From CAXBCP01 sp038120765 (GTDB taxonomy: Bacteria > Pseudomonadota > Alphaproteobacteria > MPNO01 > UBA830), in contig JAYOMI010000029.1 in NCBI GenBank assembly GCA_038120765.1, positions 1 through 37,039 of the forward strand: DNA of 37,039 nt, given 5' to 3'. The translations under genes were made by a program, and so were the position numbers. The notes under the pieces were generated by a model, which searched no databases, had not been told where the DNA came from, and saw only the letters and a list, made by a program, of their open reading frames with translations. Positions 8,258-17,472 of the stretch are shown one piece after another; the first letter of the stretch is position 1, and each line of letters begins with the position of its first letter.

Positions 8258-9016
8258 TTAGTTAAAGACGAATCCGCCATTCACCGGCAGTAACTGGCCG
8301 GTCACAAAATCCGATGCATCGGACAACAGAAACATCACCGCGCCGTTGACGTCTTCGGGCTGCTGTTCGCGGTTCATCGCGCGCCCGTCGATATATTGCC
8401 GATGCCGTTCCTCGGGTACGTATTCGGTCGCCTCGACCAGCGTCAGGCCGGGGGCGATTGCGTTGACCGCTATTCCGTCCTTGCCGAGTTCCCGGGCAAG
8501 CGAGCGCGTCATCGAAATAACCGCTCCCTTCGATGCCACATAGTGGAGCAGACGCGGCGCGCCCCACATGGCCGTATCGGACGCGACATTGACGATCTTG
8601 CCGTTGCCGGCCTTTCGCAGCGCGGGCGTAAATGCCTTCACCGCCAGCCAGGTGCCGCGCACGTTCACGGTCATCACCCGGTCCCAGGTCTCGATATCGA
8701 TCTCTTCGGACAGTTTGCCGCCGATCCCGGTAGCGATCGCCGCGCAGTTCACCAGCCCATCGACACCGCCCAAAGTACGCTGGACATTCGCCGCGAGCGT
8801 CTCGATCGACGACGGGTCGGCAAGATCGACCGGCTCGAAAGACACCTCGCCATACGCTGACAGTTCATCGGCGGTCTGACGCCCGCGGTCTTCGAGGATA
8901 TCGGCGATCACGATCCGCGCGCCGCCATCGAGGGCCGCCTCGGCAAAGCCGCGGCCGAGGCCCCGGGCCGCGCCGGTGATGACGATACGCTTGTTCTCGA
9001 GCGATACGACAGCCAT
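8258..9016 (-). CDS. Short-chain dehydrogenase/reductase (classical)
   Basis: This 252-aa classical SDR has the cofactor motif TGAARGLG near residue 14, an acidic IADI after strand 2 that favours NAD over NADP, and NCAAIA for the NAG position. The catalytic Ser is in IVNVASDTAMWG, Tyr/Lys in YVASKGAV, and the C-terminal FVTGQLLPVNGG completes the fold. It probably oxidises an alcohol or dihydrodiol made by the adjacent Rieske oxygenase to the ketone, catechol or acid. Start ATG 9016 is 31 bp after the Rieske stop with GAGAGG somewhat far upstream. Unlike the SDR at 4939-5753, this one keeps all catalytic residues. Confidence 0.9.
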   Translation of the reverse strand: MAVVSLENKRIVITGAARGLGRGFAEAALDGGARIVIADILEDRGRQTADELSAYGEVSFEPVDLADPSSIETLAANVQRTLGGVDGLVNCAAIATGIGGKLSEEIDIETWDRVMTVNVRGTWLAVKAFTPALRKAGNGKIVNVASDTAMWGAPRLLHYVASKGAVISMTRSLARELGKDGIAVNAIAPGLTLVEATEYVPEERHRQYIDGRAMNREQQPEDVNGAVMFLLSDASDFVTGQLLPVNGGFVFN

Positions 9017-9047
9017 CGGGTTCAGTGCCTCTCCCGTCTCGTCCGCT

Positions 9048-10106
9048 TCACTCTGCAGCCTGGGCCGAATTCTTCGCGCGATGGGCAGCCAGGCTCTCCA
9101 GCTGGGCTTTGGCTTCCTGCTGCAGCACACGTCGCGACCGCGCGAGGCCGGTATCATGCTGATACAGGAATTCCCTATCGCAGGCGTCGGGCTCCATGGC
9201 TTCGAGGATGACACGGTCCTGTTCCAGAACATCCCAGTGCAGGGTCTCGAGCTTGTGGCGGTACATGAACCTCCAGGCGTCTCGCTGCCAGCCACTGACC
9301 TTACGGGTGCGCCAGAAGAATACCCGGCAGTTGTCTTCGTCAATCGGCGTGACGAAACCGAGAATACCGAAATTGCCGCCGGGACCTGCTTCCTTCCGAT
9401 AGGGCAATGGCGAAACGCGGAGCCAGAATGCGCCGGTGTCGCCCCATTCGATCCAGTCGAAATTGACATCGCGCTGGTCGGATTTACCGAAGATGAAACC
9501 CGTGTCGGTCTTGTCGATCTGCATCCGCGCTTCCCGGTCGCCTTCGGCCATGGAATGGGACACCGCATGGAGATAGGCGCCATGCATAGGATCCATCACG
9601 TTGTCGACGGCGTAAGTCCAGTTGCACTTCCAGTGCGCGGTACACAGCATGGCGGACCATTCGTCCGATAAGAATTCTTCCGGCAGGTCGAATTCGTCGG
9701 CCTCCTCGTGAAGCTCGTCACCGAACCAGGCGAAGATACCGCCCATGTGTTCGAACACCGGATAGGATTTGATGCATTTTTCACCGACCATCGGACATTC
9801 GGCGACGGCGGGAACATCCTTGACCACGCCGTCTGCGCCCACCTCAACACCATGGTACCAGCAGGCCAGGCGATCGCCGAGGTTCCAGCCCATCGACAGA
9901 CGCGCACCGCGATGGGGGCAGCGGTCTTCGATGCAATGGACGGTGCCATCCTTGTCGCGCCAAAGGGCGATCTTCTCACCCAGACGGGTCAGGCCGATCG
10001 GCGTGTCGGTAACCATCCAGCTTGCCGCAACCGGCCACCACCGGTTCAACGGACCAAGGGCCACCCGCTCGGCGATTGCTTTTTCCGTTACTGTATTATC
10101 GGTCAT
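9048..10106 (-). CDS. Rieske non-haem iron oxygenase, alpha-type subunit
   Basis: This 352-aa protein has an N-terminal Rieske [2Fe-2S] domain with CPHRG (C63, H65) and CWYHG (C82, H85). The catalytic domain begins with DNVMDPMHGAYLH, giving iron ligands H175 and H180 and the bridging Asp 172. The architecture resembles monocomponent-alpha oxygenases such as vanillate O-demethylase, phenoxybenzoate dioxygenase or ketosteroid hydroxylases. The reaction would be hydroxylation or O/N-demethylation of an aromatic or cyclic substrate. Start ATG 10106 follows AAGGAG by seven bases. No ferredoxin or reductase is encoded in the operon, so electrons must come from elsewhere in the genome. It is very likely the committing enzyme of the pathway. 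Confidence 0.93.
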   Translation of the reverse strand: MTDNTVTEKAIAERVALGPLNRWWPVAASWMVTDTPIGLTRLGEKIALWRDKDGTVHCIEDRCPHRGARLSMGWNLGDRLACWYHGVEVGADGVVKDVPAVAECPMVGEKCIKSYPVFEHMGGIFAWFGDELHEEADEFDLPEEFLSDEWSAMLCTAHWKCNWTYAVDNVMDPMHGAYLHAVSHSMAEGDREARMQIDKTDTGFIFGKSDQRDVNFDWIEWGDTGAFWLRVSPLPYRKEAGPGGNFGILGFVTPIDEDNCRVFFWRTRKVSGWQRDAWRFMYRHKLETLHWDVLEQDRVILEAMEPDACDREFLYQHDTGLARSRRVLQQEAKAQLESLAAHRAKNSAQAAE

Positions 10107-10154
10107 TTCCATCTCCTTGTTTCCGTGGAGCAAATTCGATACGAAACGAAACCA

Positions 10155-10918
10155 TCAGAAGCCGCCATGTTCGCGGCTGGGCATATAGTGCAGCACACGG
10201 TTTTCAACCAGGATCACCAGCCAGTAGGCGATGATGCCGATCATGGTGAGGACAAAAATCGCGGCAAAAACCTTCGCCGTTTCGGCGGCGCCCGCCGTCA
10301 GCACGATCAGATAGCCGACGCCGGTGTTCCCGCCGGCGAATTCGCCCACGGCCACACCAATAACGGCGAGGGTCGCGCCGATACGCAGGCCCGCAAACAT
10401 CGGCGGCATCGACCCGGGCACCTGGATTTTCCAGAAGACCTGCATCCGGCTCGCCTTGAAGGAGCGCGCGAGGTTGATCAAGTCGGGGTCGATATTGCGT
10501 ACCGCCGTCATGACGTTGATCAGGACCGGGAAGAATACGATCAGGACCGCGATCAGGATTCGCGGTTCGAGCCCGAAGCCGAACCACAGGACGAAAAGCG
10601 GCGCGAACGCAACCTTCGGCGCGATCTGGAGCGCGAGGATATAGGGCGACAGCACGACTTCGGCGGTCACCGACATGCCGAGCGCATAGCCGCCGACCAT
10701 GCCGAGCAACGAGCCCAGGATAAAACCAAGGATGACCTCGAAAGTGGTCACGCCGATATGCATCCAGAGCTGGTCCGTCCGGAACATGTCCAACAGGCCT
10801 TCGACAACCGACGACAGCGGCGGGATGATATANNNNNNNNNNACTCCCAGCCGGCGAGAAAGACGACCAGAATGGCGAAACTTGCAGCGATACGCGGCGG
10901 CGTAAAGGCGGAATTCAT
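10155..10918 (-). CDS. ABC transporter permease, nitrate/sulfonate/taurine type (interrupted by assembly gap)
   Basis: The C-terminal 226 residues are complete and show the BPD-type permease pattern with several membrane helices. The ATPase-coupling EAA-like loop is at NLARSFKASRMQVFWKIQVPGSMP, followed by IGATLAVIGVAVGEFAGGNTGVGYLI. ATG at 10918 opens the N-terminus (MNSAFTPPRIAASFAILVVF, first helix), which runs into the 10-N gap at 10833-10842. The sequence resumes as YIIPPLSSVVEGLLDMF. The gap must be 3n+2 to keep frame; relatives suggest several residues are missing. It forms the membrane channel of the importer with the neighbouring ATPase and binding protein. Confidence 0.87.
10833..10842. 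other. Assembly gap (10 N) within the permease gene
   Basis: Ten N in the segment between the first transmembrane helix (FLAGWE) and YIIPPLS. Frame considerations show that 10 is only a placeholder. Confidence 0.95.
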
Positions 10919-11011
10919 GGGCGATGCCTGTTCAAATCTGTATTTTTCAAACGTGCCCCGGAGCGCCGTGTCGGGTGGCGCTCCGGGATATTCCGTGTCG
11001 AGCCGTTCGGC

Positions 11012-11986
11012 CTATTTGACGAACTGGTTGGTATAAAGATCCTTCACGTCCGACTTTTCCTTGATGAAGCCTGATGCAAGGTAAAAGTCCTGCAGCTTCG
11101 CAAGCCGCGCCTCGTCCATCTCGCCAAGGACTTTCTGACCCGGATACGTGTACTCGTTGTACAGCTTGAACGTCCCTGTCATCGGGCCGACCTTCCAGCG
11201 CGGCACGGCCTTCACGTATTCGGCGGCGGCAGCTACCGGATCGTCCATGATCATCTTGAGGCCCTTCAGCGTCGCACGGACCAGGCCCTGGATGAGCTTG
11301 GGATTCTTCTTGATCATCTCGTCGGAGGCGAGGATCGCCTGGGCCATCGACGGGAAATAATCCATCGCGTTGAAGATCTTCATATCGACCTTCTGACCGC
11401 GGGCAATGCCGATCCAGTCGGGAACGCCCATCATCGCGTCGGCCTTGCCTTCAACGAAAAGTTTCCAGACACCCTGCGGACCGGCCGCCTGGATACTGGC
11501 GTCGTTCCGGGTCAGCCCGCGGGATGCGAGAATGCCCTGTGCCGCGAAGAACGTGGTGTCCTGGTAGGACATGACGGTGATGGTCTTGCCTTTCAGGTCT
11601 TCGACCTTGTTGATATTGCGGTCGGTGCGGGCCACCAGCTGGACGAGCGAACCGCCGCCCATGATCGCAACGGAACGCACCGGAATGCCGTTCGGCCGGA
11701 CAAGCAGCGAAGTGTCGCCGATGCCGCCGCCGATCGGGGCGTTGCCGACACCGACCTGCTTGGCGACATCGACACCGCCCTTCGCGGTCTGAAACGTTAC
11801 ATCAAGGCCTTCTTCGGCATAGAACCCCTTGTACTTGGCCAGCTGCCAGGGGCCGAAAGCCGGCAGGAAGCCGGGCGCCGGAAGCAGATAGTTGACCTTC
11901 TCTGCGGCCTGGGCCGGAACGGACGTCATCCCGGCGATCGCGAGGGCCGCGGCCGAGGCGGCGATGAGTTTCTTGGTAAAGTGCAT
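11012..11986 (-). CDS. ABC transporter substrate-binding protein, NMT1/THI5-like
   Basis: This 324-aa periplasmic protein has a clear signal peptide (MHFTKKLIAASAAALAIAG, cleavage after PAQAA). The mature part begins VNYLLPAPGFLPAFGPWQLAKYKGFYAEEGLDV, the standard opening of the NMT1/THI5-like and SsuA/TauA binding-protein family. It binds the substrate imported for the catabolic operon; ligands in this family include sulfonates, nitrate, pyrimidine precursors and aromatic acids, so the ligand cannot be fixed. ATG 11986 is chosen over an upstream start because GGGAG lies seven bases before it and the signal peptide then starts normally. It lies between the ATPase and permease genes. Confidence 0.92.
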   Translation of the reverse strand: MHFTKKLIAASAAALAIAGMTSVPAQAAEKVNYLLPAPGFLPAFGPWQLAKYKGFYAEEGLDVTFQTAKGGVDVAKQVGVGNAPIGGGIGDTSLLVRPNGIPVRSVAIMGGGSLVQLVARTDRNINKVEDLKGKTITVMSYQDTTFFAAQGILASRGLTRNDASIQAAGPQGVWKLFVEGKADAMMGVPDWIGIARGQKVDMKIFNAMDYFPSMAQAILASDEMIKKNPKLIQGLVRATLKGLKMIMDDPVAAAAEYVKAVPRWKVGPMTGTFKLYNEYTYPGQKVLGEMDEARLAKLQDFYLASGFIKEKSDVKDLYTNQFVK

Positions 11987-12069
11987 GATGTGTCTCCCTG
12001 TTAAAGTCATGCGGTTGGTTTCTGTGGTTTCGGGTTTCGTCTTTTCGTGTTGTCTCTATTTGCGTGTTT

Positions 12070-12876
<807 letters not shown>

Positions 12877-12881
12877 CCGGC

Positions 12882-13118
12882 TCAAGCCCCGAGCCGCGCC
12901 ATGACCGCGCGAAAGCTCTCGACGGTCCAGACCCGGTTCTCTTCGTCACGTACGCCGGCGGCGTTAATGAAGTCGACAAGGGCTTCGAGTTCCGTCACGC
13001 CGCCGATGAAAGCCCTCTCCATCGCATCCGCAAGGCGCCGTTCGAAAGCTGATTCTTCGTGCGTGCGCGTCTGCCAAACGATATTTTCGGGTTCTCGGAC
13101 TCTCTGTTCCTGTTCCAT
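12882..13118 (-). CDS. Small helix-turn-helix-like protein at the head of the catabolic operon
   Basis: This 78-aa protein opens MEQEQRVREPENIVWQTRTH and has a mid-section AFERRLADAMERAFIGGVTELEALVDFINAAGV, ending with WTVESFRAVMARLGA. The end resembles the recombinase-like winged HTH module (W-T-x-x-S/F-R...LG) seen as small stand-alone proteins near oxygenase operons. That assignment rests on memory of the pattern and needs a profile search. ATG 13118 is preferred to the ATG at 13145 because AGGAGGG is four bases upstream. It is the promoter-proximal gene of the operon, separated from the ATPase by five bases. Possible roles are a regulatory accessory factor or an oxygenase partner; neither is shown. 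Confidence 0.7.
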   Translation of the reverse strand: MEQEQRVREPENIVWQTRTHEESAFERRLADAMERAFIGGVTELEALVDFINAAGVRDEENRVWTVESFRAVMARLGA

Positions 13119-13148
13119 CTGCCCTCCTGCTGACTTTGTAGTCATTTG

Positions 13149-13169
13149 TTTCCAATAACGTTTTGGAAA
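13149..13169. repeat. Imperfect inverted repeat in the operon leader
   Basis: TTTCCAA (13149-13155) and TTGGAAA (13163-13169) flank a 7-base spacer containing AACGTT. It lies between the two 16-bp palindromes and the first gene of the operon, about 21 bp from the nearer palindrome centre. It may be a third protein-binding site or a small hairpin in the leader. Confidence 0.4.
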
Positions 13170-13172
13170 AGT

Positions 13173-13188
13173 GTCTCAAATTTGAGAC
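13173..13188. promoter_or_regulatory. Candidate operator 1: perfect 16-bp palindrome
   Basis: GTCTCAAATTTGAGAC reads identically on both strands. It lies about 17-32 bases downstream of the predicted start of the catabolic operon and is exactly 20 bp, centre to centre, from a second related palindrome. The GTCTC/GAGAC half-sites with AT-rich centre suit a winged-HTH dimer; the IclR protein of the operon is the obvious candidate. Confidence 0.7.
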
Positions 13189-13192
13189 GGAT

Positions 13193-13208
13193 GTTTCATA
13201 TATGAGAC
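13193..13208. promoter_or_regulatory. Candidate operator 2: near-perfect 16-bp palindrome over the transcription start
   Basis: GTTTCATATATGAGAC differs from perfect symmetry at one pair and shares the half-site (G)TNTCA/TGAGAC with operator 1. It overlaps the +1 position expected from the promoter at 13212-13241, so binding should block transcription; two helical turns between the sites favour cooperative binding on one DNA face. Confidence 0.7.
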
Positions 13209-13211
13209 AAA

Positions 13212-13241
13212 ATTCTACAGATTTGGTCTTCAATGAGTCAA
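13212..13241 (-). promoter_or_regulatory. Sigma70-like promoter of the catabolic operon
   Basis: On the minus strand, TTGACT (13241-13236) and TAGAAT (13217-13212) are separated by 18 bases. Both hexamers are one mismatch from consensus. Transcription would start near 13205, inside operator 2, and give a leader of about 85 bases before ATG 13118. Confidence 0.65.
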
Positions 13242-13312
13242 CCCATGGCGCAATTCGCCGGATCGCGGGTCTTTTCGAAAATGAGTAGATTCTGATTCGA
13301 CCCTTTGCTGGA

Positions 13313-13318
13313 TACAAT
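13313..13318 (+). promoter_or_regulatory. Candidate -10 box of hpnD (leaderless)
   Basis: TACAAT ends six bases before the hpnD ATG, so transcription would begin at or next to the A of the start codon. No Shine-Dalgarno sequence precedes this ATG. The -35 region is poor (TTCTGA at 17-base spacing). Confidence 0.4.
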
Positions 13319-13324
13319 CGCCCG

Positions 13325-14206
13325 ATGGTCTCACCCAATCCCGCTGGCGATCGTGATGTCGCTGCGCGCGAATACGTTCGTGCGGTAACCCGCTCAGCCG
13401 GGTCGTCTTTTTACTGGGGGATGCGGATCCTGCCGAAAGACCGGCGCGACGCGATGTTCGCGGTCTATGCTTTTTGCCGGGAAGTCGACGATATCGCGGA
13501 CGGAAACGCACCGGAAGCGGACAAACGCCGACGTCTCGATGACTGGCGGCGCGATATCGAGGCGCTCTACGCCCCCGATGAGGCTGCCAACGATACGGAC
13601 ACCCATGTTCTGCGCGCGCTCCGCCGCGCGACCAGACTTTACAACCTTGAAAAGAATGATTTTTTCGAAGTCATCGCCGGCATGGAGATGGATACCGACG
13701 GTACCATAGTGGCACCCACATGCGCGCAGCTGGAACTGTATTGCAACCGTGTCGCCGGCGCCGTCGGTCTGTTGTCGGTCCGGATATTTGGTGATTCGAG
13801 CGATACGGCCCGGGAATTTGCGCTCGTGCTCGGCACGGCGCTGCAGTTGACCAATATCCTCCGGGACCTGAAGGACGATGCGCGCATGGGCAGGCTCTAT
13901 CTCCCGCGGGAGCAGCTCGTCGCCCATGACGTGACGCTCGGGACGCCGGACGAGATAATCCAAAGTCCGAAAATCCCGGAAATCTGCGCCGCCGTCGCGA
14001 TGCGCGCCCGGGAGAAATATGCCGAGGCAGACAGGCTTCTGTCGCAGAGTGATGCCCGGGCCCTGAAGCCTGCGGTCGTGATGATGATGAACTACCGGCG
14101 CATTCTCGAGCGTCTCATCGCGAATGGCTGGCAGGACCTCGATGACGATGCCGGACTCTCGAAGCTGGAAAAATTATGGATTGCCTTGCGCTATGGTGTG
14201 TTGTGA
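13325..14206 (+). CDS. hpnD: Presqualene diphosphate synthase HpnD
   Basis: This 293-aa trans-isoprenyl diphosphate synthase of the squalene/phytoene synthase family joins two farnesyl diphosphates to presqualene diphosphate. SSFYWGMRILPKDRRDAMFAVYAFCREVDDIADG places it in the HpnD branch (FYW.MR.LP), not HpnC; D55-D56 is in the first Asp-rich motif. The second motif is LTNILRDLKDDARMGRLYLP at about 177-196. The neighbouring squalene-hopene cyclase confirms the role. HpnC and HpnE, which convert the product to squalene, are not in the window. The ATG has no ribosome site but a -10 box six bases upstream, suggesting a leaderless message. It is divergent from the catabolic operon across a 206-bp spacer. 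Confidence 0.9.
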   Translation: MVSPNPAGDRDVAAREYVRAVTRSAGSSFYWGMRILPKDRRDAMFAVYAFCREVDDIADGNAPEADKRRRLDDWRRDIEALYAPDEAANDTDTHVLRALRRATRLYNLEKNDFFEVIAGMEMDTDGTIVAPTCAQLELYCNRVAGAVGLLSVRIFGDSSDTAREFALVLGTALQLTNILRDLKDDARMGRLYLPREQLVAHDVTLGTPDEIIQSPKIPEICAAVAMRAREKYAEADRLLSQSDARALKPAVVMMMNYRRILERLIANGWQDLDDDAGLSKLEKLWIALRYGVL

Positions 14207-14275
14207 CCGATATATGTCAGTGTGCGGTGCAGCAGAACAGGCAAAAGACGCGCCATCTGAACGCGGTAGGTAGTT

Positions 14276-14293
14276 TTGGCGATCAAACGCCAA
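14276..14293 (+). other. Short hairpin upstream of shc
   Basis: TTGGCG-ATCAAA-CGCCAA forms a 6-bp stem with a 6-base loop, ending 20 bases before the shc start. It could influence shc translation or be a weak attenuator between hpnD and shc; no T-run follows, so it is not a typical terminator. Confidence 0.3.
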
Positions 14294-14312
14294 TGAACGT
14301 AAAAGCAACAAG

Positions 14313-16316
14313 GTGAACTCTTTGGAAGGCTCCGGCGCCAGGTACTCCGTTGGCGGCAGTGGCAGCGGCCAGGCGGCGCTTCGCAGCGTGATGTCTCCCG
14401 CCGCGTTCGACGCTCGCCTCGACGACGAGGTCGATACGGCTGCAGCTTCCCTGCTGGCGCAACAGCGCGCGGACGGTCATTGGCTCTACGACCTCGAAGC
14501 CGACGCGACGATTCCCGCCGAATACGTCCTGCTGAATCATTTTCTCGGCGAACAGGAACCGCAGCTCGAAGCGAAGATGGCGAGGTATCTGCGCCGCATT
14601 CAATCCGACCGCCATCATGGCTGGCCGCTGTTCCACGACGGCGACTTCAATCTCAGCGCCAGCGTCAAAGCCTATTTCGCGCTGAAGTGCGCCGGCGACT
14701 CGCCGGATGAGGCCCATATGGTGCGCGCCCGCGAGGCAATCCTCGCCCATGGCGGCGCAGCGCATGCAAATGTTTTCACGCGGATTACGCTGGCCTTGTT
14801 CGAACAGGTGCCATGGCGCGCGGTGCCGGTCATGCCGATCGGCATCATGTCGCTGCCAAGCTGGTCGCCGTTCAATATCCTGAAAGTATCGTATTGGTCC
14901 CGGACGGTCATAGCCCCGTTGCTCATTCTGATGTCGGAAAAGCCGTGCGCCGTAAATCCGGACGGGATCGATATCCGGGAACTGTTCGTCACGCCGCCGG
15001 AAGAAGAACGCCATTACATCGTGAATCCGACCGGTGCGAAGCTCGGCTACGCATTCCTGGCGCTCGACTGGGTCCTGCGCCGGCTCGAGCCGTTCTATCC
15101 GAAGCGCTACAGGCGCCACGGTATCGACAAGGCCGTCGAATTCATCACCAAGCGATTGAACGGCGAAGACGGGATCGGCGGTATTTTTCCGGCAATGGCG
15201 AATACGGTGATGGCTTTCCGCACGCTTGGCTATGCCGACGATCATCCCCACTACGAGATCGCCCGAAAATCGATCCGCAAACTCCTGGTCGAACGCAAAG
15301 ACGAGGCATGGTGCCAGCCCTGCCTGTCGCCCGTCTGGGATACGGCCCTCGCCATGCAGGCGCTTATGGAAGCGGGGGAGCCAACCTCCAGCCCGTCTAT
15401 CGACAAGGCCGCGAAATGGATCCGCGACCTGCAGATCACGGACGTACGGGGCGACTGGGCCAGCAAGGCACCCGAGATCGATCCCGGCGGCTGGGCATTT
15501 CAGTACCGCAACGATTTCTACCCCGACGTCGATGATACTGCGGTCGTCGGCATGGCGCTGGACCGTGCGGATTCATCGGCCAATGAAGATGCACTGCGCC
15601 GCGCCGCCAACTGGGTTATCGGGATGCAGTCGAGGAATGGCGGCTGGGGATCCTTCGATGTCGACAACACGCATTACTACCTGAACCATATTCCGTTTGC
15701 CGATCATGGCGCCCTGCTCGACCCGCCGACCGCGGATGTTTCGGCACGGTGCCTGTCGTTCCTGGCGCAGGCGGGCTACAGCAAGGACCATCCCGCGATC
15801 AAGGCCGCCATTGCCTATCTCCACGGCGAGCAGGAAGACGACGGCTCCTGGTTCGGCCGCTGGGGCACGAATTATATTTACGGCACCTGGTCGGTGTTAT
15901 CTGCGTTTAACGCAATCGGCATCCCGCCGGAGGACGAAGCGGTTCGCAAGGCCGTCGCCTGGCTGAACCTGCAGCAACGCGCAGACGGCGGCTGGGGCGA
16001 AGACGGCGCGACCTACTGGCACGAACACAAGGGCCTGGCCAAGACGTCAACCCCGACCCAGACATCCTGGGCCCTGATGGCGCTGATGGCTGCGGGAGAG
16101 ACCGATTCACTGGTCGTCCGTAACGGCATCGAGTACCTGATGGACGCCCCCCATGCCGACGGCAAGTGGGACGAAAATCATTACAACGCGGTCGGTTTCC
16201 CGAAGGTCTTCTACCTGATGTATCACGGCTATCCCGTGTACTTCCCGCTCTGGGCCCTCGCCCGCTACCGTCGCCTGCGCGACGGCAACGCGAAGAGCAC
16301 CAGCTTCGGAATGTAA
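14313..16316 (+). CDS. shc: Squalene-hopene cyclase
   Basis: This 667-aa enzyme converts squalene to hopene/hopanol at the membrane. The protonating motif DVDD is at 405-408 in FYPDVDDTAVV. QW repeats are scattered through both alpha-barrels (for example QQRADGHWLYD near 50, GDWASKAPEIDPGGW near 380, QSRNGGWGSFD, EQEDDGSWFGRWG, QQRADGGWGED). The length fits bacterial SHC (about 630-680). It follows hpnD by 106 bp, which contains a small hairpin. The start is taken as GTG 14313, where the ribosome site is weak (AAGG adjacent). The first 30 residues are Gly/Ser-rich and poorly conserved, so a slightly later start is possible. The cytoplasmic side is free of signal sequence, as expected for a monotopic protein. 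Confidence 0.95.
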   Translation: MNSLEGSGARYSVGGSGSGQAALRSVMSPAAFDARLDDEVDTAAASLLAQQRADGHWLYDLEADATIPAEYVLLNHFLGEQEPQLEAKMARYLRRIQSDRHHGWPLFHDGDFNLSASVKAYFALKCAGDSPDEAHMVRAREAILAHGGAAHANVFTRITLALFEQVPWRAVPVMPIGIMSLPSWSPFNILKVSYWSRTVIAPLLILMSEKPCAVNPDGIDIRELFVTPPEEERHYIVNPTGAKLGYAFLALDWVLRRLEPFYPKRYRRHGIDKAVEFITKRLNGEDGIGGIFPAMANTVMAFRTLGYADDHPHYEIARKSIRKLLVERKDEAWCQPCLSPVWDTALAMQALMEAGEPTSSPSIDKAAKWIRDLQITDVRGDWASKAPEIDPGGWAFQYRNDFYPDVDDTAVVGMALDRADSSANEDALRRAANWVIGMQSRNGGWGSFDVDNTHYYLNHIPFADHGALLDPPTADVSARCLSFLAQAGYSKDHPAIKAAIAYLHGEQEDDGSWFGRWGTNYIYGTWSVLSAFNAIGIPPEDEAVRKAVAWLNLQQRADGGWGEDGATYWHEHKGLAKTSTPTQTSWALMALMAAGETDSLVVRNGIEYLMDAPHADGKWDENHYNAVGFPKVFYLMYHGYPVYFPLWALARYRRLRDGNAKSTSFGM

Positions 16317-16416
16317 TCACGCCAGTTGTCCCTTCGGCGCATCTGGCGTCCGCCCGCCCGGCAATGGCCCATGCCGCCCATCGTAATCTTCCGGCGGTGT
16401 TGCGCCTGAGCGAAGT

Positions 16417-17259
16417 CTAATCCCGCGTCCACGCGCTGCCCCAAAGGTTCAGGGTGCGCGGCTCGGTTTTCCATTCGCCGGGCGGCGCATCGTAGTCGCG
16501 GGTTTCCAACTCGGCGGACAGTTCGACCGGGTTGCCGTCCGGGTCGCGCACGAAGATGAACAGGTTGTTGCCGGCGCCATGGCGCGCGGCGCCCCATTCG
16601 ATTTCGGTGCGCTGCGCGGCGAAATGGTCGCCCCAGTCGCGGATATCGTTCCAGCAGGTCGTCTCGTAACATTGGTGATCGAAACGCGATGACGACGCGG
16701 CGAACAGCGCCAGGTCGTGATGTTCGTGGTCCGAGCGCAGGAAACAGGCGGACACGCCGCCATCGTCGTTTTTGACGATGTCGGATGCGCGAAAACCGAC
16801 CGTGCCGGTGAAAAAGGCGATAAGGCTGTCCATGTCGGTGGTGCAGATGCCGAGATGCTGCAGCCGCCCCGGCAGGCGGTCGGGCGTGTCGGTCTCCGCG
16901 CGTACGGGCAAACCGAAAATAAAGCATTTGCCGTCGGTATCGAGAATAGCGACCTGGCCGTCGGCAAACACCGGCGAACGGATATCGGACCGGGGAACGT
17001 CCTTCGCCGCGAGATCGTCATCGAGACGCGCAAGCTGTTCGGCATCCGCCAACGCATAGGCGACATAGCCAAAGGCTTTTTCCGCCCCGGGCCGGAAGAC
17101 GATGTTGCGCTGGCGCCCCGACAGCCACACCGACCCGTCACCCAGCTTTTCGGACGTCATTTCCAGATGCCTTTCGTACCACGGCACGACCGCATCGATC
17201 TGCGGCGTATCGAGACAAAAATGATGAAGATGGGCGGGCCAGAGAGGCGGCTTGGTCAT
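16417..17259 (-). CDS. VOC-family extradiol ring-cleavage dioxygenase-like protein
   Basis: This 280-aa protein contains two glyoxalase/VOC modules, as in type I extradiol dioxygenases. Probable Fe(II) ligands are H135 in LQHLGICTTD, H181 in EHHDLALF and E246 in GNPVELSAELE. These match the His-His-Glu spacing of catechol 2,3-dioxygenase-like enzymes. The expected reaction is meta-cleavage of a catechol. ATG 17259 is used; only a weak GAAAG precedes it. It is a single transcriptional unit behind shc on the opposite strand and is not part of the Rieske operon, though it could work on its products. Substrate unknown. Confidence 0.85.
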   Translation of the reverse strand: MTKPPLWPAHLHHFCLDTPQIDAVVPWYERHLEMTSEKLGDGSVWLSGRQRNIVFRPGAEKAFGYVAYALADAEQLARLDDDLAAKDVPRSDIRSPVFADGQVAILDTDGKCFIFGLPVRAETDTPDRLPGRLQHLGICTTDMDSLIAFFTGTVGFRASDIVKNDDGGVSACFLRSDHEHHDLALFAASSSRFDHQCYETTCWNDIRDWGDHFAAQRTEIEWGAARHGAGNNLFIFVRDPDGNPVELSAELETRDYDAPPGEWKTEPRTLNLWGSAWTRD

Positions 17260-17439
17260 GTAGATCAGCTTTCGGTCGGTTTGGTTGGAACGATCCGCGG
17301 TTCGGGGGCGATGCACGTACTTGCGATGCCGTCGGCACTCTCGCAGTCACCTCCGGCGGCCTGGAGACAGCGCCCCACTCGCGGACCAACGGAAAGACGA
17401 GCAAACGGCCTGCCTTGCAGCAAAACCGGAGAGCAAACA

Positions 17440-17465
17440 GGCGGAGCCCGGTATCGGCCTCCGCC
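17440..17465 (-). terminator. Rho-independent-type terminator of the Lys/Ala-tailed cupin gene
   Basis: On the minus strand GGCGGAG (17465-17459) pairs with CTCCGCC (17446-17440) around a 12-base loop, followed by TGTTT. The hairpin begins 7 bases after the cupin stop codon. Confidence 0.55.
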
Positions 17466-17472
17466 GTCCCTC

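Noticed and set aside
9708..11036. 442-codon plus-strand frame
   Set aside because: Opposite to the Rieske, permease and binding-protein genes; composition biased to Arg/Asp/His and it crosses an N gap.
16319..16349. ACGCCAG…CTGGCGT hairpin after shc
   Set aside because: Loop of 17 bases and no T-run; a terminator function is not supported.
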